Below are positions 1-11,600 of a stretch of 64,000 nucleotides of DNA, piece after piece. Source of the stretch: Acanthornis magna (Eukaryota; Chordata; Aves; Passeriformes; Acanthizidae); contig JAWUZG010000070.1 of NCBI GenBank assembly GCA_036785705.1, forward strand, positions 445,001 through 509,000, written 5' to 3'. A program made the position numbers and the translations under genes. The notes beneath the pieces were generated by a model that worked only from the letters and a program-made list of their open reading frames with translations, did no database searches and was not told the origin of the DNA. Positions within the stretch are counted from its first letter, which is position 1. Each line of letters begins with the position of its first letter.

Positions 1-3000
1 AAAACACACGTGCCCACTTCAAACCTCTCTTTTTGATCTGGGAGTCCAAACTGTGGCCTGTGCCACTGTGGGAGCAGAGGAAGGGGCAGCAGGACACACC
101 TCTGGAAACAGCTGGAGAAATTTAACACTTCCATGCTCCTGAAAATCGCAATCATATTTGCCCAGTGGGTGCTTAATTTTCTTTGATCCATGTTGTTGTC
201 CTTCAGCTGTCTCTAACATTTGATTTAGGAAAAGAACTGCTGTGTGGCTGAGATGTTTGAGTGAAATCATGGATCATGATTTGGGGAAAATGATGGATAA
301 CATTCTTCACCCATTTACCTAAGATGCTTTTTCCTCATTAAAAATGCATCTCAGGCAAACTGAGTGCACCATATAATCTTGTAGATACGCAACTAAAATT
401 CACTTTTGGATTAAAAATACATCTCTTTAGCCGGCATGCAGAGGCATGAAGCCATTTATCTTAGTAGCTTTAGCTTGTAGAAGACAGAGAGACCAGAATA
501 AGCAGTGCAAAAATCATTGTCTGGGTAGATGTGTATGCAAAACTGGGGCATTCTGGCTGCCCAGGAGACTGGGATGGACAAAATTGCAGGCTCTTGAACT
601 TCCTTCCTCCAGGGAAGTGGCTATGTGTGCTGCCTCCTCAAGATCCTCCCAGGAAACCCAGCCAGAGTACCTTGCATTTCAATGATTCTGCTGGGGTAAC
701 ACCCATCAGAGCAATCAGCAGAGATCAGCTCCTTACCTTCTTGCCTGTGTCCCTCGCTGGAGCCTTTCCACAGGCTTGCATTAACCCAGGATTTGGGCAG
801 CTGCAGTTATCCTGCAGCTCTGGTGTGGGCAGGCTGTAACCCCGTGGGGCCTGGCAGTGCTTCATGTTTCCAAAGGCTGAATTCATAATGCCAACGCATT
901 ATTAAACGGCCATTTGAAAAGAATACTGCAACAAGTAAGCCATTTCATAATAGCACACAGAAATAATTCCCCTAACACATTTCTATCCAGGGAAAGTGCA
1001 CTTTAAATCTCAAGGAAAAATGGGTTCTTTTGGGCTGCAACACCCTTTTGCTAATTCAAGGTTCTCAAAACCTAGATAATACTGAGTGAGAGCTTCCAGC
1101 ATTTTGCCATCCTCTGAATCAACTAAAGTGAAAATACTGGTTTGCCAATTGCCAGGCAGGGCATTTCCCCTGACTGCTCATGGATTAAGTGTCACAAAAA
1201 TATAGCAGTTCTGAATGTTTCTTACTGGAGTATCATGTAAGCACTTGCAGAAAGGGAAAAGCAGGAAAACTCTGAACTATAAACAAAAGAATTTGAATAA
1301 TCATGATCAAGATTTAAAAAACTGTGCTTGCAAATAAGGACAAAATATTTCCATAGACCCCGGAATTCAGATGATTAAGTGCTCAGAAATGTTCTGCCAG
1401 AGGGCTATGTTTTCCCCTTCAAGAAGTTTTGATACATCAGCAGCCATATGCTTTAATTTACTGGTTTATGCTAATTTCGGTGACATTTTGCTTCTGATGA
1501 GAAAAATCTAAGTGATCTAAAAATCTATGTGATGTTTCAAAATGAGTTTTCACTTAAAATGTATAATACATATGCACAAACAGATTTTGATTTTGTCAAA
1601 ACTTCTCCAGCAATACAATAACAACAGGAAAACAAGTAGGAGCCATGAAAAAAGAAGAATAAATTGCCACTGAAGGAGCCTGGGGCTTGGGGTTATGGAA
1701 AACCTTCACTGTTGTTAGACAATTATCATTTGCACTGGCCAGACAACATTATTGCGTTTGGTCAGGATGGAGGGACCAGATGTGCACATTCTTGATTCTG
1801 CCTCACCAAAAGGCAGTGGATTAAATGATTTCTTGAGTAACTTCCCATTACAAATTTCTTTAGTTTTATGATTTCTATAATAAATAACCAAATTTTCAAG
1901 TTGCTGATTTTACAGACTACCTTTTTGGATCTACTCCATTAAAACAATGGAGTTTAGTATTACAGAGTATTTTGATTACAGAGTATTTTGAAATTTTGTT
2001 TTCATATAAGCTGGAGGTGTTAAAATAGGCATGTTCAAATACAGGATACTATGAATAAATGAAATTAGGCTGTATTTACAAGACTGGAGTAGAATATTTG
2101 CACTGGCATTAGGAAAACTTCTGGGGAAATTCCCAGGTCTAGCTGGGATGCAGGACTTCCTGACTGTTAAATTACAGTGCAGGTTTTGACAGCCTGTCTG
2201 CAGGTGAATATCATGGCCAAGTCATCAGTAACAAGTCTCTGACCAGGTTCCAGTGAACGATTCATAGACTTGAGCTGATCCTCATTTCTGATCCCGGTTT
2301 TGAACCCGCGGAGTCTTTCAATGTATAGCTTCAAGCAAACTTGGTGCTGTTCTAAGCAGCTCTAGATATCAATACTTTTGAGAACGAAAAAGGGAAATTG
2401 TACTTTGACCTTGATTTATGAAGTAAGTTGCACTCTTTTTAACCCATAAAGAGTGTATTCATTTTCGTCTTATGAAAAAAGCCAATCATGACGTTTTTCC
2501 AGGGATGTTCTTTCCAAGGAGATTCAGCTACTGCCATCTATTGATATATATTGTGAAGGGTCACTGTGAAAGTGCACATCTTCCCAGTACCTTTTCTGAG
2601 AAGACTGTAAAATACCACGGGTGAGAAAAGGACACTGAAAGAATGCTTTTCCTTCCCAGCAGTGAAAAGCAGGGATTTGGAAAAGGAAGAAAATTACCAG
2701 TAGTAGTTTGAGGGTGGGGTAAAGGCACATGCCAATTTTATTTTACAGGTAAATTTTCCAACAAGAAGGGTAATAGCCACATGTATAGAGGTGATCTGTC
2801 ACTAAATGACTTCTCTAAAATCCAATCTGAGATGTGTAGCTGTGTTTTCCTCACTATTTTCCTCATATTTAGATGAGTTGGTCAACATTCAGCTCTTTAA
2901 CATCAGCCCAACCTCACCGGACATGCAGCCTCTCCAAGCCTTTGGACAAGAGCCTATTCCCAACCATCTGTGGAAAGAATGCACTGACCTGAATTAATTA

Positions 3001-3909
3001 ACAGAAATTAAACCGGCCCTTTAAAGGGATGAGACCAAAGCAGGAGATGCACTGAATTAGAGTAAGAAGTGAGTTGTGACTTCCAGCAAAGCCCTGACTA
3101 CGTGACAGGAAGCAAACTGTGAAGTTGAGGAAAGCAGCTCAGGCAGAGTGACCTCATGGGAGCGGAGGAGAAAACAGGGAAGGGGCCAAGGTGGAATTTA
3201 GTAATTTCTTCTTGTTGTGCATCGCAGCAAAACACTGCCATCCGTCAATGCTTCTTTTGGTTTCCCTTGTGCTGAGCAGCAGTCATTATCTCCTGCAGCC
3301 TAAGACCCAGGGTCTGACAGCTGTATAATACACCTAAAGGCTTTTTGAATGTTATGGCTTTCCCTTTCTCAAATAAACAAGGCTATTGCCAGGCTTTCAT
3401 GAACATTTCTTCTGTCACTGCCTCTTTTACCTTTCATCTTGCAAAAAGAAGAATTTTTTCCTTCTGAAAATGAGCTTAGCTTGTCTCAACAGAAATCTGC
3501 TTTATTAATTTGTTTTCAGCTGAGATACAAAATACCCACTGCACACTTCCTGCACGATGTCAGCATCTTGCTAACTACTTAAACAATACAGTTGTGGGTT
3601 TTGTTTTTTTAATGAGAGCCTGTCTTCAGTTACTCATTTCATTTATTCAAATTACAGCTTTCCAACCCAATACTGCAAAAAAAGTGCTCCAGGGTAAATT
3701 TGGAAATCTGTTGTGTTAGGATCCCCCAAGTATAATGCAATTAGAGCCATGCCATGAATGACTAACACTTTAGAAGCAATTATTTTACGAGGAGGTGAAT
3801 TTCTACCTCATAACAAATATTTCTCACGTTTTTGTGTGCTGGTGCTAATAAGATTAAAGAGATTTAAAAAGCATTTACAATCATGAAGAGAAACTGAGAA
3901 CAATCTTAC
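1..3909. other. Non-coding single-copy sequence
   Basis: No gene, RNA gene or mobile element is recognised here. The sequence is AT-rich with few CpGs. Open frames reach only about 100 codons (531-839, plus) and overlap others without domain-like composition. One small structure is visible: a perfect 16-bp tandem duplication at 1959-1990 (unit ATTACAGAGTATTTTG). The stretch is intergenic or intronic; the sequence alone does not decide which. Confidence 0.6.
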
Positions 3910-4051
3910 TCTTGTCTGAGGCAGCTGAACTGGAGAAGGGGCAGACTGGACAGAAGAGGAGGCCTGAAGACACTCTGTGCCCACTGGATCAGGCTCTTCA
4001 GAGGTTGTTGATCCTGCTGTCCATGTCAGGCTCTCCGGGATGAGAAGCCCA
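3910..4051 (-). other. Possible internal coding exon
   Basis: Read on the minus strand, a good acceptor (pyrimidine-rich run, then TTCTGTGCAG) precedes base 4051. A fair donor (AAGA|GTAAGA) follows base 3910. The 142-nt segment between them has one open frame, which would enter with one leftover base and leave on a codon boundary. It would encode 47 residues, including SLTWTAGSTTSEEPDP and a stretch rich in serine, proline and glutamine near the end. The other two minus-strand frames hit stops. The composition is richer in GC than the flanks, as expected for an exon. I do not recognise the peptide or a gene. The open frame runs past both splice sites, so a chance ORF remains possible, and no second matching exon was found nearby. 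Confidence 0.25.
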
Positions 4052-5088
4052 CTGCACAGAAGCATGGTGGACACAGAGAAAATAAAGGGAATTTAACAAG
4101 CATTAACAAGCCACTTAGCTGCTCTACTAGAGAGTGCTAAAGGCATGGAGATCCCATCTGATGTCAAGACTGATCCTCAGGGAATTACAACTACCCGTTC
4201 TCTACTAGAAATACGCAAGCCACAGGCATTGTTGCCCAGTTTGGTTATTTTTTAATTTATACTGTTGCAGTATTTTGATAATGGGTCAACAGCTGAGTTA
4301 CAGCTCACAAAGCTCTTGGGTTTCCTTGTGCGAAATACATAAATAAATTGTGCATTATTGCTAGTTGCATCTTCACTAAAATGCTATGCAAGAATAAGAG
4401 TTCTTTTCCACTTGAAAATGGAGCTCCACACTTCTGGGGTAGCATTCCCATTTTAAGGACTGCAAGCTCCCCACAGGCACCTTCCTCCTCTCATTACTAC
4501 CCGGGTTCACTATCCAAACAAAAGTTACACTAGTAACTATTGTAACAGCCTGCACATAATCTGCTGAGAGTAAACACCCATGTAATGAGCCTGAAATGAT
4601 ATGGTAATTTCTTAATTCAAAATAATTACATGGCTATTTGTGCCCTCTAAAATAAGGTATTACTTATTCAGCCCAAACAAATTGCTGTTTGCCCAGGTTT
4701 TGAACTCTGGTAAACAGCAGTGCAGCAGTCATCTGCACACTGAATCCTGAGACCATTTTGTGTTAGATGTTTACATACACAGAATTGGAAACAAATATTT
4801 GTCAAGGCAACAAGCAGCTTTTAGCACAACCACGGGGAAAAAAAACAAAAACCAGAAAGCCCTTAGAAACAGGACTGAAAACATGGCCAAGTCAGAGTGC
4901 TACGAGGGCACCAGCTGGCTCAAAGTCACCAAAGTGCCCTCTAAAACATCTCACAAGCTTGAAAATGGTAGATAAGAGGATGGGAACTGTTTAGTTTATT
5001 TTGGCTTCTCATTTGTGTCTGAGTTGAGTGCCTATCTCCCTGTGTCACCTGGAGATACAGATAGGAAAGCCACCACAGAAACGAAAAT
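4052..5088. other. Non-coding single-copy sequence
   Basis: AT-rich sequence with no supported gene. Two overlapping plus-strand frames at 4760-4994 (71 and 75 codons) are lysine-rich translations of an A-rich run and look incidental. Nothing else stands out before the purine tract begins. Confidence 0.55.
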
Positions 5089-5093
5089 GGAAG

Positions 5094-5320
5094 AAAGGGA
5101 AAGGAAAGGAAAGGGAAAGGAAAGGAAAGGAAAGGAAAGGAAAGGAAAGGAAAGGAAAGGAAAGGAAAGGAAAGGAAAGGAAAGGAAAGGAAAGGAAAGG
5201 AAAGGAAAGGAAAGGAAAGGAAAGGAAAGGAAAGGAAAGGAAAGGAAAGGAAAGGAAAGGAAAGGAAAGGAAAGGAAAGGAAAGGAAAGGAAAGGAAAGG
5301 AAAGGAAAGGAAAGGAAAGG
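5094..5320. repeat. (AAAGG)n pentanucleotide microsatellite
   Basis: From 5116 to 5320 the sequence is 41 uninterrupted copies of AAAGG (205 bp). The left end, 5094-5115, has two AAAGGG interruptions flanking two plain AAAGG units, which suggests the array grew to the right of them. The all-purine run on the plus strand extends from 5089 to 5321. Because five is not a multiple of three and the unit lacks stops, all frames on both strands appear open and give Lys/Glu/Arg/Gly or Phe/Leu/Ser/Pro-rich false ORFs. The repeat call is certain. The true copy number in the animal may differ because such arrays slip and assemble poorly. Confidence 0.97.
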
Positions 5321-8270
5321 ACTGAGGGCAGACAGACCTTCAAACCATTGATTCCAGCCAGCTTTCCTCAAGTCAATAAAACATCTTCCACTGGCTTTGA
5401 TGAAGGCTGAGCAGGGCTAGATTTCAGAGCATTAATGAAAGATTTAAAAATCATCTCCTTCTGAGCAGCAGTAGAAGGCTTTCCATGACTGTGAATAATG
5501 TGAGCTGGAGTCATGACTATTGACTTCTCAAAGGCAATTCCCTGCTCTCTCCAACTGCAGGAAGGACTGATAATGAAGGACTTGGAATTGGGCTGATGCT
5601 GCTTTGTGGATGTAGGCAGAGCCCTCCAACACCCAGAGTGGAGATCAAGTACCTCACAGACACTCATTGAGTGAAGCACACGAGTGGACTAAATTGAGTG
5701 CACTGCTTTTCGTCTGAGATGATTAAATACCTGGGCCTGGAAGGAAAATTAAATCCACTACTGATTTTCTACTCCTGTATTACACAGCTACACTTCAAAC
5801 ACACTACACAAGTTTCTCACCTGTATTTATATTTTTGGAGTTCGTGATTTAAATAAGTGGACATAGATGAAAGATTTGCATGCTATTTCCTACTTCCAGG
5901 GTGAAAAAACATGAAATCAGCTGACATCTGGTCTGTCCTGATTAAGTACATCTTGGGTGAGACATAAAACCCAGTAGCCAACGTTTCCACTTAAAAACAT
6001 AGGCAAACTGAAGCAGCAAAATTTTCAGAGATTCACAGATTACAAAGAAACAATATATATATACCCTGTTTTAACAAGGATTTTCAACTTACAACAGGGT
6101 GGTCCAAAGGGTATGATGAATAAAACAGAACCACTGTTTGGCTTCCAGAAGCATCTTGCATCTGCTACAAGTCATCTGATGTTCTAAAGCTGCAAGAAAG
6201 CAGAAAACACAATTTTCTAATACATATGCAAAAATAGTAAAGCTTCACGTGACTTAAGTGGTAGTATTCACTTTTATGGATACTTTGAAATGTTTATTTC
6301 AGCATTAAGTATCTCTTAATCTATTTATATATTACAGCTGGACTACTCCAATGCTTCCACTTAGCATTCTTGCTGCAGAAAAATCAGCATTTTACTCTTT
6401 GTTTCAATTCCTGAAGATGTTAAAGGTGTAATTTGGAGCACTTGACTTTAGAAGAAAAATTGCAGCTTTCTATAGCATCAATATTAAAACGTCTCAAGAC
6501 TGTTTTGCATTGTTTGGAAACAAGCTGCACGTAAGAGTAGAACACAACACTATGTGTTGTGCTATTCATTGAATTGTTTTCCCAGAAACCATCTTTTTTC
6601 TCTCATTATTCGTCTTTCTCATGGATCAGGAAGCAGATGAGGTGCAGTGAAAGGCTGTCTTCCTGCAAGCAGTTTTTCTGCTTTCTCTGAGGCTGTGTCA
6701 AGCAGCTGAAGTGTCCTATGGCCAAGCGCCTTCAGGCTGCTTTCTGTGCTTTCATGCCAGGTCACTTTAATTCAGCCTTGCTCTTTGCTAAGGCTGCCTT
6801 GCCATTCTGCACACCACCATGGTTTTAGGTGCTCTTGATGCTAAATTAGCTGCATGTTTTCATGAGAACATTGTGAAGTTCTCTAGAGTTTCCTATATGG
6901 ATTCTTTAAAGCATCACAAGAGGAAAGAAAACCAACCATAGGATCCAACGTACAAAATTCTGGTACTAGCAGCAGTGCATGCAGGTGCTGCTGTCCACTT
7001 TGAGTGATGATGTCCCAATTATTTTAAACACATCAGCTAAAATGCTGGCTTTATTCTAATGTAAGTGCCATTATATCCACTCATATAAATGTATTTATCC
7101 ATCTCAATGATATTGCTCGTTTCAGCTTGCTTGGTTTTAATTCAGGCCTGAGCTGCTGTGTAATCATTCGTTCAAGTTTATGACATTACAATTGTTGACT
7201 AATAGCTTCATTTTGCTGAGTTTCCATTTATTACTGTCACTATTACAGCAGGATTTAAATTTTTTAACTTGCCTATCCTAGCACGAATGTAATTTCATTG
7301 ACGTTTAACACTGATCCTGAAGGCTCCTCTTTGACTATTTGTCACCTAAAGACCAAATACTTTTGCTGCTGACTTTTAAAATCAATTATAATCTTGCAGG
7401 ATTTGGCTCAGAGGATAACCCAAAGTGAAAGGCAGGGAGTCTTAAGAGAGAGAGTTTCCCAATGCATTACATGAGATTGATTTTTCATGTGCAGAAACAA
7501 AAGGTCTGCTAAAGGAAAAAAAAAAAGAAAAATATCCAAATGCCCCAAAACAAACAAAAAATCCCCAAGCCAGAATCAAGTCTTTTCTATGATACTTGAA
7601 AAATATGCATAAATGCTTTTCAGTCACTGAAATTTTAGACTCTGATGTACAAGAATTAAACATCCATCACTAAATCCCTTTACTTAATATTATGAAAAGA
7701 TATATTTAGAATCTATTTAAACGACAATTTATCATTTTAATAACAATATTCCTCTCTCTGCTTTCCAATAGTCATAGTGTCATAAACTGGATCTGAACTA
7801 AATATCCTAGTTCAATAAAAAAATTGAGGCAAACTGAAGTACTGTGCTGGGTGATTTTCCATTGATAGATAAACAGATAAATGCCTTCACTTTCAGAGTC
7901 ATTCCTTGCCTGTATAGGTGACAAACACAGATTAATGGAATCTTCAGACAAAGAATAATGCAGTATCTTAATGGAATGAGCAAATGTTTTCTTTCACACT
8001 ATGAACCATAACTGTTCTTTAAATTTCCAGAGAGAGCATACATTTGCCTCACACTCTGAATTAGGTCGAAAAACATTTCAAGGCACTGAATTTGAAAACT
8101 GTTAGAGGAATTATTCACATACAGGCAAGCAGGATGGCCACTAAAACCAGATTAAAAGTAAACCTATTTTAAAGGCAGACTTTAAGAGCATACTGAATAA
8201 GCACATAAAACAGGCATTAAAATGCACGACCTTGCGTAGCAATTCTCGGTGATTGCTGTTGTCTGATCAA
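5321..8270. other. Non-coding sequence with a weak terminal-exon-like ORF
   Basis: No gene is supported. On the minus strand, 5554 down to 5368 follows a plausible acceptor (cagtccttcctgcag) and stays open for about 60 codons before a TGA. No initiation context, donor or polyadenylation signal makes a gene of it. A short perfect inverted repeat, CACAACAC-TAT-GTGTTGTG, lies at 6543-6561. The rest is AT-rich sequence with many TAAT and AATAAA strings, as expected by composition. Confidence 0.5.
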
Positions 8271-8640
8271 TAATTGAGAAGAAGCTGGGCAAAAGGCAGA
8301 GCCAGCCAGCAGAACCACGTGATGGGAGTAACCCTGGGGAAGGCGGAAGAGCTGCAGACAGCAACCTTGCACAAGGTAAGGCAAGGCCAGATGGGCTGGC
8401 AGAGAAGGCCCAGACAAGGTAATTGCTTACCTGGGAGCGTGTGCGGGCCAGGATCTGCAGGACTGCCCTTTATTTGTCTTTCCAGCTGCTCATTGCCACA
8501 GCTATCCTCTCCTCAGCCCTTCTGCTCTTCAGCTTCTCCTCCCTGTGCTGAGAACCTCCCCACTAATGAGAAAATGGCCATTACGGGAGCACGGCAGCAG
8601 CTCCTGGGGGACGCGGGGTGACCTTTCCCGATGCATACAT
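8271..8640. other. GC-richer patch without a recognised gene
   Basis: This patch is richer in GC than its flanks and carries a 115-codon plus-strand frame (8274-8621). Two donor-like strings (CAAG|GTAAGG and CAAG|GTAATT) occur in the first half. I see no convincing acceptor before them and the translation has no recognisable family character. It could be an unannotated non-coding exon or simply a local GC rise. Confidence 0.3.
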
Positions 8641-11600
8641 TGACATGGAATTCAATTTCTGAACTACTAACACACCATTTTACCAAAAAATTATGGCTCA
8701 AAGTATTTTCCTAATGCCAAAATTTTCTTCAGGAAATTGAGTATGGGCGTCTGCTTTAACCACATTGGAACAATTTATTATATTAAACAGGACAACACAT
8801 TTTGCTTTAAAAACAGTGATTGTCAATTGTATTTTCTTAGAGTACTTCCTTCTGGGAATTCACACATTTTTAGCCCAAGAACTCCAACTTGCTGCAGAGT
8901 TGTGCATGTCATTATCTAGCTATACATATTCCAATTACTTCATCCTGGGAGAGGTGTTTCTCAGCCCCACCGAGAAAACTGGAGGTCAGGCAATAATGGC
9001 AATAGAAAGGCTCATGACTGAAAGAAAAGGAACCAGTTCACGCACAGCAATGCAGTGTTTTAGTCCAATCAAAAATGCCATAACAAAATATGACAAAATA
9101 TGTTTCCAAATCAATGTTCTTTGAAATCTCCATGTGCTCAAGGCAGATGTTAAAATTTTGTCTTTTCTGGAAATAAAGACAAACACTGAAGTATCCAAGC
9201 GGAGGAAAATGTACAATTTCCGCTCATTTGCTTGTGTCCCCTCTCCATTTTAGGACACAGACTAAATAATGGAGGCCCTTAGCAGTGAGGCTAAGGGTAA
9301 AATGTTAAAACGTTCTATTTTGAGCTCCCCAGGAAAAGTTAGTATGACAGACATGAATCTGGGGAATCCTGTAAGTGCAATGAAAGTTTCACTTGGGGTA
9401 GAATCTTTGTAATTGAAATCTAAATACAAATAAACAGATGTATAATGTAACCGTTCATGCACATACAAGACACTAAAAGAAAAATCACAAAGATTTTTCC
9501 GTTCTGTCGTCAGAGCTCAGCATTAATTTACTTTCCAATTCAGTCAATTTGTTATCACAAATGCTCTCAAATAAAATGTTTTATTTGATACAGGGTGAAT
9601 TAAAACAATCTTTTTATTCTGATGATAGAGATGCACTTAGAGAATATAAAATAGTGATTTAATGGCTACTTAATGGTCTGAAGCTTTAAATGAACAAATC
9701 ATAAATTAAGGCTTTTGTAGCCTTTTATGCTTTCCCATTTGGATGCTAAAAAAACAATTTGCATTCATTATGTAGGTCTAATAAACAATACCTTGCTCCC
9801 CAGTGACGTTCAGCTGCATTCCAGTATTTGTAATGACAGTGTGCGTGACACTGCCTTTGGAAGAGCTTCGCTTTAAGGTCTGGGACACAATCCTTCCTCA
9901 CACAGAACGATTTCAAACTTCTCCAGGTGACTCTGAACCTGCTCTAACACCCAGATTGTGAGCAATCACACAAAATCCATTTCAGTTCACTTCATAATTT
10001 CACACCAGGCAGTAGGGATGGATCTTTGAAATACTCCATGAAAACCGAGCACAGAACCTGGGTAAGTAAACAGTAAGTTTGCAGTGAGACTATATGAAAG
10101 AAATTCCTTCCCAAAAGTGTTGGCAAATACTTCTGTTTAAATCAGATACATGAGTGAGTCTCCCTTTCTTCCTGAGTCACTGTTGATTACAACACATCAG
10201 TAATTGCGCAGTCAGAAAAAAAAAATTAAAATAACTTCACATGCGCTCACACATACATTTATGTGAGGATTTAAAGATTCATCTTGGGTTAAAAATATAT
10301 TTTTTTATTCAAATAAAGTATTTTAAGTGAAAAGAAATTCTGAAAATAAATATGTCAAAGCTAAAAAAAACCCTAAGAAAATCACTAAGAAAGAACTGTA
10401 ATACTACAACCAAAAGAAAAATAATTGGTCTAACAATTTTATTGCATTTCCTGGGGCTTTTTTCCCTCTTCTGAGCATTCTGTGCTAATACCTTTCCCTT
10501 TAGCACTGCTATCTGCCAACAGGCCGTGTTCAGCTGACCTCAGTGATGCCACATAAGCAGGGACTGTCTGTTCGCTGATCCCTCTAATGTGGTGTGTTTG
10601 CATTTTCCCCCCTGGACTGCGTCGTTAGTGCTCACTGTGTTTTTCCAGGCACTGTCATCTCCAGGTCATTTCAGCCATTTCTGCCTCCTGTGCAGCTTGC
10701 TCCCATTAAGGAGCTGCATTTGCCATAATTCTCCCCTGACCAATTACTTTTGGAAGCACCATCATGCCTTTCCTTTTGCTCCCGCTCTTAGATCCATTTT
10801 CAGCTTCTTCCCTGTCAAAAGCCTACCAGGATTATATAATGACAACGTTAGTATCTCAAATGGTACCTGAGAGCTTACATCTTCCTATTTTGAAACTTTA
10901 TTATATTTTTTTAAAAAATAATAAATAACCACATTTGAATGTCACATCAATTTATATGTGAATCCTCTGTCACAAAAAACTGGTCCAGCTGCCTCTGGGA
11001 CTTGTCAGCGCAGTAAATAGATGGCATCAGCAAAACAAGTTATACCAAACAACATAATTCTCCACTTTTCAGAGGGAACAAAAAAAGCAGCAGCAGCAGC
11101 ATCTCATGCAGTTGGATTTTTGATTAAAGAACCAAAACAAACCAGTGAAAAAACAACAAAACTTATTATTAGACCTTCAGAAATCCATCTGCTTACACTC
11201 TTCATATCTCTGTCACCTGTTAGGGACTTTGATATTTTAAATGAATTTGTCTCTGGTAGCCCTCAAAAAAAGAAATTTGCATAAAAATCAAGTGCTATTA
11301 AATGTTCTGACTAGCATTCATGCACTTTTGCTGAATTCAGAGATCACAAATACTGGAATAGACTAAATTAGAGTTGTGACATCTGAACTACTATTGGGGT
11401 GTCAATGCACAGCGGTCCTGTAGATGTGTTTTCTGGCAAGGTTAAAGCTTAACTAACTTTTTGCACTAACAAAGGCTAACTGTGTATTTTGTGACTTCCA
11501 GATCACTTTCATGTGCTGTGCTTCTTTATACCTGCAGCCCTTTCTTCTCCTGGTGACATAGCCAAGCAAATGTTATATACAGACACTGAATGTATCTTCA

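Noticed and set aside
5015..5410. Lys/Glu/Arg/Gly-rich ORFs and their Phe/Leu/Ser/Pro-rich antisense partners
   Set aside because: These are translations of the AAAGG microsatellite in different frames.
5368..5554. Minus-strand terminal-exon-like ORF after a plausible acceptor
   Set aside because: No polyadenylation signal or partner donor fits, and the peptide is not recognised; acceptor-like strings are common.
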